Shown here: positions 27,373 to 35,505 of the stretch, piece after piece
Layout of the letters: every line of letters starts with the position of its first letter
Numbering within the stretch: the stretch's first letter is position 1
Translations under genes and position numbers: made by a program
DNA from: Hydrogenophilales bacterium
Lineage (GTDB): Bacteria; Pseudomonadota; Gammaproteobacteria; Burkholderiales; Thiobacteraceae
Assembly (NCBI GenBank): GCA_016235775.1
Contig: JACRIU010000038.1
Location: 1-42,073, forward strand
Length of the DNA stretch: 42,073 nt
Direction: 5' to 3'
Notes under the pieces: model-generated
Told to the model about the DNA's origin: nothing
The model's input: the letters and a program-made list of their open reading frames with translations, nothing else
The model's database searches: none

Positions 27373-27432
27373 CCCATTCGGCACGGCAAAATTTCTTACC
27401 TCCATCCCTGAAGGCAGGAACAGCGTGCCTGA

Positions 27433-28122
27433 CTAAACGCGTTGCGAAAGCCGGTAACCCGCCCCACGGATGGTTTGCACCAAGGCATCGTGACGCGTCG
27501 GTTCCAGCGCCCTACGCAGACGCCGGATATGCACATCCACCGTGCGTTCCTCTACGTAGGCTTGATTACCCCACACACTATCGAGTAATTGCGAGCGAGA
27601 GTGCACGCGTTCGGGATGGGTCATGAAGAAATGCAACAGGCGAAATTCGGTTGGGCCCAGGTTAACCGGGGCGCTGTGGCCCGTCACCCGATGGGTCAGC
27701 GGGTCGAGCGCGAGTCCTGCCACTTCCACCAATTCATCCGTCATTTGCGGCGCGCGGCGGCGTAGCACGGCCTTGATGCGGGCATTCAACTCGCGCGGCG
27801 AAAAGGGTTTGGTGACGTAGTCGTCGGCGCCGGTTTCTAGCCCTTTAACCTTGTCTTGTTCTTCACCGCGCGCGGTGAGCATGATGACTGGGATGGCTTT
27901 GGTATAGCTGTCACCTTTTATTTTGCGTGCAAACTCAATACCGCTCATGCCAGGCAGCATCCAATCGAGCAGAATCAAATCCGGCAAGGTCTCTTTGATC
28001 ATACGGCTGGCCTGTTCGGCACTGGGCGCTACTACCACGAAGTGGCCAGCTTGTTTGAGATTGAACGCGATCAGCTCTTGAATCGCCGGTTCGTCTTCGA
28101 CCACCATTACGGTTGCGGGCAT
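27433..28122 (-). CDS. phoB: Phosphate regulon response regulator PhoB
   Basis: The 229-residue OmpR-family regulator activates phosphate-starvation genes. The receiver domain has acidic pocket E9/D10/E11, phosphoacceptor D53 (LLDWMLPG) and the conserved T/K pair (MLTARG, VTKPFSP). The C-terminal winged helix (about 130-229) has [21 protein letters not shown] and [12 protein letters not shown], the PhoB DNA-recognition helix region. ATG 28122 has an AGGAG site. The partner kinase gene phoR, usually next to it, is absent on both sides. A well-formed PHO box upstream indicates autoregulation. Confidence 0.95.
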   Translation of the reverse strand: MPATVMVVEDEPAIQELIAFNLKQAGHFVVVAPSAEQASRMIKETLPDLILLDWMLPGMSGIEFARKIKGDSYTKAIPVIMLTARGEEQDKVKGLETGADDYVTKPFSPRELNARIKAVLRRRAPQMTDELVEVAGLALDPLTHRVTGHSAPVNLGPTEFRLLHFFMTHPERVHSRSQLLDSVWGNQAYVEERTVDVHIRRLRRALEPTRHDALVQTIRGAGYRLSQRV

Positions 28123-28157
28123 GGCTAGCTCCTAAATGTGCTAACGGGGAGACAGCC

Positions 28158-28191
28158 ATAATATGAAGCTATTGTGACATCTGCGTGACAA
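28158..28191 (-). promoter_or_regulatory. PHO box and -10 element upstream of phoB
   Basis: On the minus strand TTGTCAC-GCAG-ATGTCAC (28191 to 28174) gives two half-sites 11 bp apart that match the CTGTCAT consensus. A 10-bp gap and TATTAT (28163 to 28158) follow, the spacing known for PhoB-activated promoters where the box replaces the -35. A weak third half-site (GCTTCAT) continues the period. Confidence 0.8.
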
Positions 28192-28249
28192 AGCCGGTGT
28201 GTTGCAAATTACGTGTCATCAAAACTTCTATGCCCACGCATCATCCTCG

Positions 28250-28275
28250 GCGCACGTCCAGAAATGGACGTGCGC
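28250..28275. terminator. Perfect 11-bp hairpin with GAAA loop downstream of the histone-like gene
   Basis: GCGCACGTCCA (28250-28260), loop GAAA, TGGACGTGCGC (28265-28275). No T-run follows on either strand, so it may protect a 3' end rather than terminate. Its core CACGTCC/GGACGTG is shared with the hairpin at 27280-27300. Confidence 0.5.
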
Positions 28276-28323
28276 GATCGCACTGTCGGCAATCTATTTA
28301 AGCGTCATGCCGAAGCGAGCGAA

Positions 28324-28929
28324 TCACTTCTTGGCACCCTTGCCGCGCGGTTCCGGAGTCAGTGCGTCAATTAATTCCTTCACAGCCGTGGTTGATTGGC
28401 GAAACAATAGCGCTAGCCCGGCACGTAGCAGCTCGGATTTGCTGGCAATGCGCCCTGTCTTCGCGAGATCGGTGCGCATGGCTTTGAGTTGCGCAAACTG
28501 GCTCTTGGGTATCGAGTAGGAATCGCGCACGACCTTTTCACGTTTCTTTTTCGCGGGCTTGCTCTTCTTGCCCTTGCCTTTCTCTTGAACAGCATTGGCG
28601 GGAGGGGGCGCGACCAATGTTGCGGTGGCATTCAGGGGTGGTTTCTCAACTGGTTTTGCAGCTTTTTTGGCGACAGCGCTTGCCACCTTGGACTTGGCGC
28701 CAGTCTTCACTGAAGCAACGGCAGAAATGGATTTTTTAACTGGTGTCGAGGACGGCTTTGTTTTAACTGGGGCGGCTTTCACGACTCTTTTGACTGTCTT
28801 AGCTTTAACAGGTTTGGCCGCAGGCTTTTTAGCTGCCGGTTTTGCAACCGTTTTAGTGCGCCGTTTGTTGGGGGCGGCGGCTGCTTTTTTAAGGGTTGCA
28901 CGCGGCGTAGATGAGGTCTTGGCTTTCAT
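28324..28929 (-). CDS. Histone-H1-like lysine/alanine-rich protein with C-terminal ribbon-helix-helix-like domain
   Basis: A 201-residue very basic protein. Residues 1-125 are K/A/P/T-rich low complexity with repeated KPAAKKPAAK-type motifs, like eukaryotic H1 tails and bacterial AlgP/Hc1 proteins, and should bind DNA non-specifically. Residues about 135-190 (RDSYSIPKSQFAQLKAMRTDL, then KSELLRAGLALLFRQ) look like a short strand plus two helices, a possible ribbon-helix-helix dimerisation/DNA-binding unit. It is probably a nucleoid-associated protein. Start ATG 28929 has an AGGAG site. It is not in an operon with phoB, which begins beyond a hairpin at 28250. Confidence 0.75.
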   Translation of the reverse strand: MKAKTSSTPRATLKKAAAAPNKRRTKTVAKPAAKKPAAKPVKAKTVKRVVKAAPVKTKPSSTPVKKSISAVASVKTGAKSKVASAVAKKAAKPVEKPPLNATATLVAPPPANAVQEKGKGKKSKPAKKKREKVVRDSYSIPKSQFAQLKAMRTDLAKTGRIASKSELLRAGLALLFRQSTTAVKELIDALTPEPRGKGAKK

Positions 28930-29546
28930 TGTTTGCTCTCCTATTAGGGCGAGGATACCTGCACGATGTTGCTTACTTCCTGGGCCGCGGCCTCGCCATT
29001 CCGCCCCAGTGACCCGAGAACGCGCCCCGATTCAGCACGTCTTTCCATAAAAGTATTACCGTAATATTTTATTATTAGTTTCGATTTAGTAAAGGTCAAG
29101 GGTTGCTTTGGGAAGGAGTTGGATCCGATTTGCTTGCAAGCTGCTGCGGTCATGGCGAGTCGATGAACATGAATCGCCAACATGCCGGTGATGTAAATAC
29201 GCGCTTTGTAATAAAAGAGAAATATTCCACGATTAAAGTGAACTGTTCGCGTAATTAGCGCCCCTTAGCGGGTCTTCCTCCATGCGTCCCAAGTGTTTTA
29301 ACTGCCCCTGCCGCTGCGCACTAAGTATGACATTAAGCACCCTGCATCAATATTTCCCTTCACCGCCTTTGCACGCCACAACGCAAGCGCAATTTCTAGC
29401 GCATGGCAATGAGCGTTAACCCGCAGCTTGGATATTTCGTGCATACGATGTCAATACATCCGCGCCACCGTGGGTTGGAACATACAAATTGAGGGCGAAG
29501 CGAATAAATTTCGCAAATTGTGATCGAATGAATTCGAGATATTGCA
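28930..29546. other. 617-bp intergenic region between the histone-like gene and the EAL gene
   Basis: It holds a candidate promoter for the histone-like gene (below) and a palindrome TATTAC-C-GTAATA (29054-29066). Bases 29110-29546 show no gene with a start signal and recognisable protein, no tRNA and no strong hairpin. The divergent EAL gene promoter must lie in its right part but was not located. Confidence 0.6.
29071..29099 (-). promoter_or_regulatory. Predicted promoter of the histone-like gene
   Basis: Minus-strand TTGACC (29099 to 29094), 17-bp spacer, AATAAT (29076 to 29071). The palindrome at 29054-29066 lies at the expected transcription start and could be an operator. Confidence 0.45.
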
Positions 29547-31340
29547 ATGCAAGATAACAGTAGCTTATTCGCCAGCTTGCGCGAAATTCTCTGTGGGAAA
29601 GCACCTACCGCAGTTTTTCAACCGATTATCGGCATGGATTCAGGGGAAATTGTTGGATACGAAGGCTTGATTCGCGGTCCATCCGATTCGGCTTTGCACG
29701 CTCCGCAGAATTTATTCAGGGTCGCTAGACAATGTGAACTCTCGCTGGAGGTCGAACAGATATGCCGTGAAGTCACGTTGCAACGCTTTGTCGATCTGGG
29801 TTTGCCAGGCAAATTATTCCTGAATATCAGCCCGGAATGTCTCACCCAGCCTAACGCCCGGAATGACGAAACCATCGGCTTCATCAAGCGCATCGGCCTG
29901 AATCCGGAGCGCGTCATCATCGAACTGACCGAAAGCCAGCCGACCTACGATTATGCGGTATTACGCGAAGCGGCCTTGTACTATCGCTCCGTCGGCTTTG
30001 AGATTGCTATTGATGATCTGGGGGAGGGGTTTTCGAGTCTGCGCTTGTGGTCTGAACTGCGCCCGGAATACGTCAAAATCGACATGCACTTTATTCAAGG
30101 CATCAATCTGGATCCGGTGAAGCTCCATTTCGTTCAATCCATCCAGCAAATCGCCGAAAATTCCGGCTCGCGCGTGATCGCTGAAGGAATCGAAACCAGC
30201 GGCGAGTTGATGGTGCTGAGAGACATCGGCATACCCTATGGACAGGGCTATTTCATCGCGCGACCCAATGCGAACCCGGCGCTCGCCATCTCTTCTGATG
30301 CGGCAAAAGTGCTCGTTCACCCGGGCATTGCTGTATATCCGCGTGGGGCAAACGGCGGCGCGCGGGTTTCCGCCAGAAAATTGGCCAAGGAAATCCCGGC
30401 CGTATCGCCGGATACCTTGAACGATGAAATCTATCTGCAGTTTGAAAGCCAGCCAAGCCTAGAAGCGATCCCCGTGGTCAAAGATGGCATGCCCGTCGGG
30501 CTGATCAGCCGGCACATGCTGATCGACCGCTTTGCGCGGCCCTTTCGTCGCGAACTGTATGGGCGCAAACCCTGCGCGATGTTCATGAATCCGAAACCCT
30601 TGCTGGTGGACACGGAGATCAGCATCCAGGAGCTGAGCCATCTGATCGCGGAAGAAGGCCGGCACTATCTCGCCGACGGCTTTATCATTACCGACCGCGG
30701 CCATTATGTGGGTTACGGTACGGGGCATGATTTGATGCGCGAAATCACCCAACTGCAAATCAGCGCCGCGCGCTACGCCAACCCCCTAACCATGCTTCCC
30801 GGAAATGTCCCGATTTACGAGCATATCGACCGGCTATTGCACAGCAGGATTCAGTTTTGCGCCTGCTACTGCGATTTGGATCATTTCAAACCCTTTAATG
30901 ACGTATATGGGTATCGCAAAGGCGATGACATCATTCAGATGACCGCGAAGATTCTGTCCGAAATCTGCGATCCGGAACTCGACTTCGTGGGCCATATCGG
31001 CGGGGATGATTTTGTTTGTTTATTTCAGAGCGAGGATTGGGAACATCGATGCCGCCATATCTTGGCAAAATTTGCCGAAGCCATTCCCATCCTCTTCAAA
31101 GCCAAACACGTCATCGATGGCGGATACCTCAGCGAAAATCGGCAGGGGCAAAAAATATTTCATCCCTTGGTAAGCCTCTCTATCGGTGCGGTGGTGATAG
31201 AGCCCGGAATTTTCTCGTCACACCAGGCAATATCGGCACTGACAACGGACGCAAAAAAGCAAGCCAAAAACTTGCCTGGCAATAGCTTGTTCATAGAGCG
31301 GCGCAATCTAAAAGTGAACAGCGTCTGTATTGAAGAATGA
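29547..31340 (+). CDS. EAL-CBS-GGDEF protein (c-di-GMP phosphodiesterase with divergent GGDDF domain)
   Basis: A 597-residue soluble protein with three parts. The EAL domain (about 20-245) has EGLIR (39-43), NISPE (93-97), ELTES (126-130), IDDLGEGFSSL (155-165), KID (177-179), AEGIET (212-217) and GQGYFIARP (232-240), so the phosphodiesterase residues appear intact. The middle (about 275-400) contains two CBS-like repeats (IPVVKDGMPVGLISR; FIITDRGHYVGYGTG). The C-terminal GGDEF-type domain (about 415-580) keeps CDLDHFKPFNDVYG but reads GGDDF at 485-489, where the usual EF glutamate is aspartate. It may be a GTP-sensing or weakly active cyclase domain. Its start lacks a strong ribosome-binding site. 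It ends 53 bases from convergent ppk1. Confidence 0.9.
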   Translation: MQDNSSLFASLREILCGKAPTAVFQPIIGMDSGEIVGYEGLIRGPSDSALHAPQNLFRVARQCELSLEVEQICREVTLQRFVDLGLPGKLFLNISPECLTQPNARNDETIGFIKRIGLNPERVIIELTESQPTYDYAVLREAALYYRSVGFEIAIDDLGEGFSSLRLWSELRPEYVKIDMHFIQGINLDPVKLHFVQSIQQIAENSGSRVIAEGIETSGELMVLRDIGIPYGQGYFIARPNANPALAISSDAAKVLVHPGIAVYPRGANGGARVSARKLAKEIPAVSPDTLNDEIYLQFESQPSLEAIPVVKDGMPVGLISRHMLIDRFARPFRRELYGRKPCAMFMNPKPLLVDTEISIQELSHLIAEEGRHYLADGFIITDRGHYVGYGTGHDLMREITQLQISAARYANPLTMLPGNVPIYEHIDRLLHSRIQFCACYCDLDHFKPFNDVYGYRKGDDIIQMTAKILSEICDPELDFVGHIGGDDFVCLFQSEDWEHRCRHILAKFAEAIPILFKAKHVIDGGYLSENRQGQKIFHPLVSLSIGAVVIEPGIFSSHQAISALTTDAKKQAKNLPGNSLFIERRNLKVNSVCIEE

Positions 31341-31393
31341 AATAGCTGGCGACGCAAACAGCGCTTGAGCGCTCCCGCATCGTTGTGTTTCCA

Positions 31394-33463
31394 TTAGCCC
31401 GCGTTCTTCGCCAGCAAGTCCAGCAGCGCCAGTTGCGCGATGAAGGGTTTGGCGCGGCGGCTGATTCTGCGGTGGTATTCGCCCTTGGCATCCATTTCCC
31501 ATGCCTGAAGGTTGTCCCGGAGGTAGGGTTTTAGCCCCTCTCCGATGACGCGTTTTTTCAGGCGCGGTTCCAGCACCGGGAAACACGCCTCGATACGCCG
31601 GAAGAAGTTGCGATCCATCCAGTCCGCGCTGGACAGGTATACCCGTTCATTGCCGTCATCGCGGAAATAAAATATTCGCGTGTGTTCCAGAAAGCGTCCG
31701 ATCACCGAGCGCACTCGGATGTTTTCCGATAACCCGGCAATGCCCGGTTTCAACGCGCACACCCCGCGGATAATCAAATCGATTTTCACCCCGGCCTGGG
31801 ACGCATCGTAGAGTGCGCGAATCACCTCCGGCTCTAACAGCGCATTCATCTTGGCGATGATGGCGGCGGGCTTGCTCGCGTGGGCATGCTCCGCCTCGCG
31901 TCGGATCGCAGCCATAATTTGGCTATGTAGGGTAAAGGGCGATTGCCATAGGTGCTTGAGGTGCGAGGCGCGGCCCATGCCGGTAAGTTGGGTGAACACA
32001 TCATTCACGTCGGTGCAGATCGCCTCGTTACAGGTGAGCAAGCCGAAATCCGTATATAGGCGGGCGGTGCGCGCATGATAGTTACCGGTTCCCAAATGCA
32101 CGTAGCGGCGCAGGCGGTTGTCTTCGCGGCGCACCACCAGCGCCATCTTGCAGTGGGTTTTGTGCGCGACCACCCCATACACCACGTGGGCGCCGGCTTC
32201 CTCCAGCTTGGCCGCCCAGTTGATGTTGGCTTCTTCGTCGAAACGCGCCATGAGTTCCACCACCACAGTCACTTCCTTGCCGCTTTGCGCCGCCGCCATC
32301 AGCGCCTGCATCAGCATGGAATCGGTGCCGGTGCGATATACCGTCTGGCGAATCGCCATGACACACGGGTCGGCAGCGGCCTGACTGATGAAATCAATGA
32401 CCGGCTGGAACGACTGAAACGGGTGGTGCAGCAAAATATCGCCCTTGCGCATGGCGGCGAACAAGTCATTTTCCCCGCTCAGGCCAGCGGGAAATCCAGG
32501 CAAGAAAGCGGGGTACTTGAGGCCGGGCCGGTCCACTTGATCGGGAATCTGCATCAGCCGCACCAGATTGACCAAGCCGTTGACCTGATAAAAATCATCG
32601 CGCCCGAGATTGAATTGCGACAGCAGAAATTCCGCCATCGCCGGCGAGCAATTGTCCGCCACCTCCAGCCGCACTGCGTTGCCGAAGTGGCGGTGGGGGA
32701 GCTCGCCTTGAAGCGCTTCGCGCAGGTTTTTGGTTTCTTCTTCGTCGACGAACAGTTCCGAATTACGGGTCACGCGAAACTGATAACAGCCTTGCACCGT
32801 CATCCCGGAAAACATTTCGCCCACGTGCGCGTGCAGGATGGAGGACAGGAATACAAAACCGTATTCGCAACCGGCAATGTCTTCCGGCATGCGGATGACC
32901 CGCGGCAGGGAGCGCGGCGCCTGTACCACGGCCGCGCCGGAATCGCGCCCAAAGGCGTCGCGTCCGGATAGCTCCACTGCAAAATTCAGGCTTTTGTTCA
33001 GCACCCGCGGGAAGGGGTGAGCCGGGTCCAGGCCGATGGGTGTGAGCACCGGCATCATCTCGCGGAAAAAATAGGCGCGGATCCATTCTGTTTGCGCCGC
33101 GTTCCACAGCGTGCGGCGCAGGAAGCGAATGCCTTGTTCAGCCAGTTGCGGCAGGATGGACTGGTTGAGGGTTTCATACTGTTTTTCCACCAGGGCGTGG
33201 GCGCGCGGCGCCACCTCGCGGAAAGTTTGCCGCGCGCTTAACCCGTCGGGGCCAATGGCGGTGGAGCCCAGGACGATGCGTTCCTTCAAGCCGGCCACCC
33301 GCACTTCAAAAAATTCATCCAGATTGCCGCTGACAATGCAGATGAATTTCAGTCGCTCCAGCAGCGGTACGGCAGGGTCTTCGGCCTGAGCCAGCACGCG
33401 TTCGTTAAAGGCGAGGAGGCCGAGTTCTCGGTTGAGGAAATGTTCAGTGGTAGGAATGGTCAT
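31394..33463 (-). CDS. ppk1: Polyphosphate kinase Ppk1
   Basis: Ppk1 polymerises the gamma-phosphate of ATP into inorganic polyphosphate, reversibly, at the membrane periphery. The 689-residue length is standard. The N-terminal segment has FLNRELGLLAFNERVLAQA and the ATP-binding region SGNLDEFFEVRVAGLKER. The autophosphorylated histidine is H437 in HKTHCKM; H594 (FLEHTRIFYF) is the second active-site histidine. YLSSADWMDRNFFRRIE (609-625) is the family end motif. It is divergent from a CYTH-CHAD gene with 88 bp between starts. A PHO-type promoter precedes it. Confidence 0.97.
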   Translation of the reverse strand: MTIPTTEHFLNRELGLLAFNERVLAQAEDPAVPLLERLKFICIVSGNLDEFFEVRVAGLKERIVLGSTAIGPDGLSARQTFREVAPRAHALVEKQYETLNQSILPQLAEQGIRFLRRTLWNAAQTEWIRAYFFREMMPVLTPIGLDPAHPFPRVLNKSLNFAVELSGRDAFGRDSGAAVVQAPRSLPRVIRMPEDIAGCEYGFVFLSSILHAHVGEMFSGMTVQGCYQFRVTRNSELFVDEEETKNLREALQGELPHRHFGNAVRLEVADNCSPAMAEFLLSQFNLGRDDFYQVNGLVNLVRLMQIPDQVDRPGLKYPAFLPGFPAGLSGENDLFAAMRKGDILLHHPFQSFQPVIDFISQAAADPCVMAIRQTVYRTGTDSMLMQALMAAAQSGKEVTVVVELMARFDEEANINWAAKLEEAGAHVVYGVVAHKTHCKMALVVRREDNRLRRYVHLGTGNYHARTARLYTDFGLLTCNEAICTDVNDVFTQLTGMGRASHLKHLWQSPFTLHSQIMAAIRREAEHAHASKPAAIIAKMNALLEPEVIRALYDASQAGVKIDLIIRGVCALKPGIAGLSENIRVRSVIGRFLEHTRIFYFRDDGNERVYLSSADWMDRNFFRRIEACFPVLEPRLKKRVIGEGLKPYLRDNLQAWEMDAKGEYHRRISRRAKPFIAQLALLDLLAKNAG

Positions 33464-33524
33464 GGCGGACAGGTTAGAAAATAAAGCTAGAATCGTTTAT
33501 ATCGCGATCAAAAGACGGAACCAA

Positions 33525-33558
33525 AAAATACGACAATTGTGTGACAGAATCATGACAA
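33525..33558 (-). promoter_or_regulatory. PHO box and -10 element upstream of ppk1
   Basis: Minus-strand TTGTCAT-GATT-CTGTCAC (33558 to 33541), then a 10-bp gap and TATTTT (33530 to 33525). A third half-site TTGTCGT (33536 to 33530) keeps the 11-bp period. The box overlaps the start codon of the divergent CYTH-CHAD gene (33552), so PhoB binding could affect both genes. Confidence 0.75.
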
Positions 33559-35078
33559 CCGAGATCGAACTCAAACTTTCCCTGCCGTCTGGGCAGCTTG
33601 CCCGCCTGAAACATCACCCGCTGCTGGCCAAGGCTGGCCCGGCGTTGCGCCGCCGCCTGGTGAGCATGTATTTCGACACCCCCGAGCTGGAACTCATGCA
33701 AGCCCAAGCCGCCCTGCGCGTGCGCCGCGTGGGCAGGCGCTGGGTGCAGACGGTGAAAATCGGCGGCGGCTCGGCAGGCGGCTTGCATCAGCGGACGGAA
33801 TGGGAGACATCAGTGGCCGGCGCGGCGCCCGAGCCGGGGCGCTTTGATGATCCGGCGGTTCAAACCTTGCTCACGCCCGCTCGATTGGCCCGGCTGCGCC
33901 CGGTGTTCGAAACGCAATTCTGGCGCACCGCCTGGACCGTGCCGGTCAGCGAAGGCAGCAGCATCGAAGTCGCACTGGATCAGGGCTTCGTTAGCGGCGG
34001 TGGACGCAGCCAGCCGATTTGCGAAGTGGAATTGGAGTTGAAATCCGGCAAGCCGGCGGCGCTCTATGATCTGGCGCTGGCCTTGGCGGCGGATATCGAT
34101 CTATTCCCCGACCCGGTGAGCAAGGCGCAGCGCGGCTATGCCCTGCTCCAAAACCTGCCTTTGCAGCCGGTGCAAGCCGCGCCTATCGGCCTGCAATCCG
34201 GGATGCAGGTGACGGATGCTTTCGTGGCCGTGATGCAAAACGGGCTGGGGCAATTCATTGCCAACTTGACCGGCCTCATACATGAAGCCGACCCCGAATA
34301 TTTGCACCAGGCGCGTGTCGCCCTGCGGCGGCTACGCTCGGCGCTGACGGTGTTTTCCCCGGCTTTGCCCGAATCGATATTGAAGCCCCTAGGGGAGGAG
34401 TTGCACTGGCTCATGGGCGTGTTCGGCCCGGCGCGGGATTGGGATGTGTTCGCGACGCAAACATTGCCCCCGCTGCTCGCCACCAAGCCCGGTTCACCGC
34501 TGGCAAGTCTTGCCCGCGACGGCGAAACGCACCGCAGCGAAGCGCGCGCCGCCATGACGATGGCCGTATCGTCGCGGCGGTTCACCCGTCTGCTGCTGGA
34601 AGCCGGGCGGATGTTGCTGCTGCGCCCATGGGAGCAAGCTAAGGGTCGCTCAGCTTGGCAAAGCGCCCCGGCTGCAACGCTGGCCGAGTCGGTGCTGGAA
34701 CGGCGTCACCGCCGGCTATTGCGGCGTGGGCGGCGTTTCGCCCGGCTGCCAGCCGCGGCGCGCCACCGCTTGCGCATCGCCGCCAAAAAACAACGCTACG
34801 CCGCAGAATTTTTCGCGGAACTCTACCCGCCCAAGGCGGCGCGCGCCTATATAAAAAATCTGGCTGCGTTGCAAGACGGTTTGGGTGCGCTCAACGACAT
34901 GGCCGTGACTGGACGTCTGCTGGCTGCGTTGCGCGGCAGCCGTGCAGCCCATCGCGCCTGGGCCTGCGGCCTGGTGCAAGGCTGGGTGGAAAGCCGTGCC
35001 CAAGCAAGAATCGCCGAACTGGAGCCCGCTTGGAGGGGCATGAAAAAAGCCCGGCCATTCTGGCGCAAGCCAACATGA
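33552..35078 (+). CDS. CYTH-CHAD domain protein (polyphosphate-associated)
   Basis: The 508-residue protein opens with TEIELKL, the ExExK motif of the CYTH triphosphate tunnel (E4, E6, K8), and the CYTH domain continues to about 205. From about 220 to 500 lies a CHAD domain of histidine/arginine-rich helices (HQARVALRRLRSALTVF, RHRLRIAAKKQRYAAEFF), known from other bacteria to bind polyphosphate. Together with adjacent divergent ppk1 the likely role is polyphosphate binding or triphosphate hydrolysis at polyphosphate granules. ATG 33552 fits the domain start; an ATG at 33432 runs through ppk1 and is discarded. Its last 27 bases belong to a direct repeat found again at 38157. Confidence 0.9.
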   Translation: MTTEIELKLSLPSGQLARLKHHPLLAKAGPALRRRLVSMYFDTPELELMQAQAALRVRRVGRRWVQTVKIGGGSAGGLHQRTEWETSVAGAAPEPGRFDDPAVQTLLTPARLARLRPVFETQFWRTAWTVPVSEGSSIEVALDQGFVSGGGRSQPICEVELELKSGKPAALYDLALALAADIDLFPDPVSKAQRGYALLQNLPLQPVQAAPIGLQSGMQVTDAFVAVMQNGLGQFIANLTGLIHEADPEYLHQARVALRRLRSALTVFSPALPESILKPLGEELHWLMGVFGPARDWDVFATQTLPPLLATKPGSPLASLARDGETHRSEARAAMTMAVSSRRFTRLLLEAGRMLLLRPWEQAKGRSAWQSAPAATLAESVLERRHRRLLRRGRRFARLPAAARHRLRIAAKKQRYAAEFFAELYPPKAARAYIKNLAALQDGLGALNDMAVTGRLLAALRGSRAAHRAWACGLVQGWVESRAQARIAELEPAWRGMKKARPFWRKPT

Positions 35079-35107
35079 AACTGAGCGTATGCCTGTGCCG
35101 AAAAGAT
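35052..35107 (+). repeat. 56-bp direct repeat, left copy (end of CYTH-CHAD gene)
   Basis: 53 of 56 bases match 38157-38212 in the same orientation. The copy covers the last codons of the CYTH-CHAD gene and about 30 bases beyond. The two copies bracket the phoA cassette. Confidence 0.85.
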
Positions 35108-35209
35108 AATCGTGCCCTTGATCGCGGTTCAAGCTATATGAGCATTGCGAATCGGCATACTTGGGAGCGCTTCAGAGCGCCAGAGGTGCCTCAGGCATGC
35201 GACGCTTTT

Positions 35210-35503
35210 TTAATCGTCATGCATGAAGGCCTTACCCACCAGCGGTATCGCCGCCGGTAGTGTGACAACACCCGCGTCCGCTTGCCGTGAGCGATCCGAT
35301 GGCAGTGCATGACCCGGTACCACCGGATGATTGCTTGGCGAACCGGCACTGGTTTGCATGGCCAGCGTTGCGCCGGGAAAGGGCCGGTCAGACAACTTCA
35401 GGCTCCCTGTCGCGTCGGCACCCAGGTAGATATCGGCTGCGGCCGCAAGGGGAAGGATGCACGACGCAGCCATGAGCGTGAGGCCGCAGCGTTGGCGCCG
35501 CAT
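35210..35503 (-). CDS. Small exported DUF4124-like protein
   Basis: A 97-residue protein with signal peptide (hydrophobic 8-22, probably cut after AAA at about 23). The mature start DIYLGADATGSLKLSDRPFPGA resembles the DUF4124 pattern (IYKW-D--G---YSD-P), a short exported domain of unknown role; here the typical tryptophan is missing. The rest is low complexity. Its start lies two bases after the stop of the preceding minus-strand gene, so the two are coupled. Function unknown. Confidence 0.6.
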   Translation of the reverse strand: MRRQRCGLTLMAASCILPLAAAADIYLGADATGSLKLSDRPFPGATLAMQTSAGSPSNHPVVPGHALPSDRSRQADAGVVTLPAAIPLVGKAFMHDD

Positions 35504-35505
35504 GC

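Noticed and set aside
27357-27626. Plus-strand frame opposite the phoB 3' end
   Set aside because: It is antisense to conserved PhoB codons and hairpin sequence, with no similarity of its own.
28944-29183. 79-residue minus-strand frame upstream of the histone-like gene
   Set aside because: No ribosome-binding site, no recognisable protein, and it crosses the predicted promoter and palindrome of the histone-like gene.
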